This document shows positions 7,913-9,687 of a stretch of 9,687 nt of DNA, one piece after another. Both the position numbers and the translations under genes were made by a program. Numbering within the stretch: the first letter of the stretch is position 1; the number at the start of each line of letters is the position of its first letter. The notes under the pieces were generated by a model that saw only the letters and a list, made by a program, of their open reading frames with translations, ran no database searches and was not told the origin of the DNA. This DNA is from an uncultured euryarchaeote (GTDB lineage: Archaea; Thermoplasmatota; Poseidoniia; Poseidoniales; Poseidoniaceae), in the NCBI GenBank assembly GCA_937892665.1, contig CALBJF010000202.1, forward strand, positions 1 to 9,687, written 5' to 3'.

Positions 7913-9687
7913 TCAACATTGACGAGTCGTTTCGCCACCGTATTCAATCATTGGAACTTGGAAGAGAGCATCGCAAGGTCGATCGACGATTGGAAGCGTT
8001 AATGTGCTTTGAGTCCAGTCAATTGTAACCCCACCTGATGCCATTGGAGATGGGATGTAATCCTCACCAGTTTGGGAAACTGTTAGGAGAATCCCGTCGC
8101 CTGGTTGTAAGATAACGTCCATCGGCAAAAATTCCATGAGGGCATTAACCGATACGAACGGAGTGAGTACTTCTTGTCCATCTCTTCCACCTGCGTGGAA
8201 TCGTAGGTCCATTACAGCGTGACCAAGGTGCATTCCCGTACCATCGGTCATTTCAATGAAGAGATGTCCTCCAGTCAATCCCGGTGTTGCATCAATATGG
8301 AAGGTTGGCATACCAACAATTCGAGTTTCTTCTTCAAACGGCCCATAACTCAGCGTTACACTGCTTGTTGCAGATACTGTAGAGCCTGATGGTGAGAGAT
8401 CCCCCCCAATCAATTCGAGGTTGTCAACATCCATCGGAGGATAGGTTTCTTCAAATCGCCATCCACCTTGATTGTCCTGCATTTCAACACCTAAGGTTGG
8501 GGCACGACCTTCCCCTCTCAGGTACCAATCGAACCAATAGAGCATTTCATCCGCCCAATCCCAACGTAATGTGTATGGATATGCTTCCTCACCACGACCA
8601 GAACTCAAGCCGCTATGTCCATCAAGCCTGTCAGGATAATCATGCGCCCATTGTCCAGCCAGAGTTTTTACCTCGATACCAGCGTCTTCAACAATTTGGT
8701 GAGCAGGGAAGGTCATGTGTGGATCAACATTCCAATCCTGCATTCCTTGAATAATGTAGACCGAACCATTGTAATTCTGGACGACTCTGTCTAAGAATGA
8801 GCGTTCAGTCCAGTAACTGTTTCCCGCATAGTTTACCATTCCCCCGCTGAGATATGCAGCAGGACCATTCGCGTATCCTTGGATGTATCCTTCGCAAAGG
8901 TTGTGACTGTCTTCTGTATCTCCGTCGACTCCAAAGGAGCCGTAGACCCCATTATGCATGATCATGCCACGTGCTTCCATACTTCCGTTTCTCCACATGA
9001 GTTCATGAACACCGATAAGCCCGGACATAGGAACGATTGTAGCAAGATACGGGTTACCGAATGTTGCTGCTTGCCAAGGAGTTGAACCATCATAGGATTT
9101 TCCAATGATGCCTACTTTCCCATTTGACCAAGATTGCGTACCAAGCCACGTAACAGCAGCATCAATTCCACGTTGCTCATCAGTACCCATTAAGTCCATA
9201 CAGTGATTTGATTCCCCGGTACCAAATACTGAAACTTGAGCAACCCCGTATCCATGTGGAACATAGTTCTCAATCAGCATTCTTCCAAGACGATCTGCAG
9301 GAGTTAGAGCATCGACATCACCATCGTTGTAATACGGTCCTATTTCAGCAATCACTGGAACAAGACAATCATCAGAAAGATTCTCTGCTGAACTGTAATC
9401 ACAGCCTTCAATCACTGGTAACCATAATCCAAGATGGACCTCTGCTCCGCCAGCAGCACCGGCTCCACCATCAGCAAGCGTGATACTTGGAACTGGAACA
9501 TAAACAGATTCAACAGCACCTATTGGATAAGTTCCATTGACACTTACTCGAGAAAACACATCCGTATCGTCATATGTAAGATCAGTCCTATCCCACGGTT
9601 CTGGGTAAGATTCTCCATCAACGAGACTAGATGCATTTTTCAAGTCTTCACCAAAACAGCCTGTTAGAAGGCTTGGTAAGAGAAGGA
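7913..9687 (-). CDS. Lipid-anchored S15 / CocE-type serine peptidase (5' end beyond right edge)
   Basis: This is an alpha/beta hydrolase of the Xaa-Pro dipeptidyl-peptidase (S15)/CocE family, probably cleaving peptides or esters outside the cell. Numbering is from the TTG at 9643. The N-terminal region has the substrate-loop strand LGLWLPV and [13 protein letters not shown]. The nucleophile elbow is GKSYDGST (181-188) with Ser183. The acid is Asp303 in [10 protein letters not shown], and the base is His334 in [11 protein letters not shown]-terminal jelly-roll domain (PepX_C-like) follows from about residue 380 ([19 protein letters not shown]) to the end. The TTG is not the true start. The frame stays open to the edge and reads [14 protein letters not shown] just upstream, which is a signal-peptide core and lipobox (LTGC, cysteine codon at 9658-9656). 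The real start therefore lies a few codons outside the window. Cysteines near the end (557 and 576) may pair. Its stop directly abuts the stop of the convergent MutS-like gene. Confidence 0.9.
   Translation of the reverse strand, partial: LLLPSLLTGCFGEDLKNASSLVDGESYPEPWDRTDLTYDDTDVFSRVSVNGTYPIGAVESVYVPVPSITLADGGAGAAGGAEVHLGLWLPVIEGCDYSSAENLSDDCLVPVIAEIGPYYNDGDVDALTPADRLGRMLIENYVPHGYGVAQVSVFGTGESNHCMDLMGTDEQRGIDAAVTWLGTQSWSNGKVGIIGKSYDGSTPWQAATFGNPYLATIVPMSGLIGVHELMWRNGSMEARGMIMHNGVYGSFGVDGDTEDSHNLCEGYIQGYANGPAAYLSGGMVNYAGNSYWTERSFLDRVVQNYNGSVYIIQGMQDWNVDPHMTFPAHQIVEDAGIEVKTLAGQWAHDYPDRLDGHSGLSSGRGEEAYPYTLRWDWADEMLYWFDWYLRGEGRAPTLGVEMQDNQGGWRFEETYPPMDVDNLELIGGDLSPSGSTVSATSSVTLSYGPFEEETRIVGMPTFHIDATPGLTGGHLFIEMTDGTGMHLGHAVMDLRFHAGGRDGQEVLTPFVSVNALMEFLPMDVILQPGDGILLTVSQTGEDYIPSPMASGGVTIDWTQSTLTLPIVDRPCDALFQVPMIEYGGETTRQC
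9656..9685 (-). other. Lipoprotein signal peptide end / lipobox of the S15 peptidase
   Basis: Reading in frame on the minus strand from 9685 gives [10 protein letters not shown], ending at the lipid-modified cysteine codon 9658-9656, followed by FGED. It parallels LLAGCFG in the other lipoprotein of the window. It shows that the peptidase is exported and membrane-anchored, and that a start at 9643 would wrongly remove the signal. Confidence 0.7.

Noticed and set aside
8389..8754. 121-codon plus-strand open frame inside the S15 peptidase gene
   Set aside because: It is antisense to the catalytic and C-terminal domain coding region. The His/Gln/Pro-rich translation resembles no protein family.
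9636..9643. TTG at 9643 or ATG at 9636 as the start of the peptidase
   Set aside because: The ATG at 9636 is out of frame. The TTG would cut off the in-frame lipobox read just upstream, which continues open to the window edge.
1..9687. CRISPR arrays, insertion sequences, tRNA or rRNA genes, defence systems
   Set aside because: Nearly the whole window is accounted for by six genes. No repeat arrays, transposase motifs, clover-leaf sequences or nuclease/effector clusters were seen by eye.

Overview
The window looks like a compact piece of a planktonic archaeal chromosome, most likely Marine Group II Euryarchaeota (Ca. Poseidoniales). This placement is inferred from gene types and style: a helix-hairpin-helix plus MutS-family ATPase protein of the euryarchaeal kind, short lipoprotein signal peptides ending in LLxGCFG, secreted peptidase and propeller proteins, very short intergenic gaps, and weak or absent Shine-Dalgarno sites. 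No rRNA or tRNA is present to confirm it. A bacterium is not strictly excluded, because two of the genes resemble Bacteroidetes subtypes.

Layout. On the left edge (minus strand, 1-309) lies the N-terminus of a secreted protein whose remainder is outside the window. It diverges from a plus-strand run of three tightly packed genes. These are isoleucyl-tRNA synthetase (about 392-3682), a signal-peptide-less BtuF/TroA-fold 'helical backbone metal receptor' protein (3692-4459), and a lipoprotein with Asp-box (BNR/sialidase-like) propeller motifs (4468-5865). The gaps between them are 9 and 8 nt, so they probably form one transcript. A 55-nt spacer holding a perfect 8-bp inverted repeat separates this run from a plus-strand gene for a 663-residue HhH-MutS-like ATPase (5921-7912). 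That gene meets, stop codon against stop codon with no base between, a minus-strand gene for a lipid-anchored S15/CocE-type serine peptidase (7913 to beyond 9687). The start of the peptidase is off the right edge, but its lipobox is visible.

Functionally the window mixes housekeeping (charging of tRNA-Ile, DNA structure processing) with envelope and extracellular functions (two lipoproteins and one other secreted protein). The envelope genes fit a heterotroph living on proteinaceous or glycan-rich organic matter. I see no mobile element, CRISPR array, defence island or clear new multi-gene system. The items most worth a second look are the cytoplasmic PBP-fold protein linked to ileS, the HhH-MutS architecture with an altered ABC signature, and the Asp-box lipoprotein of unknown substrate.
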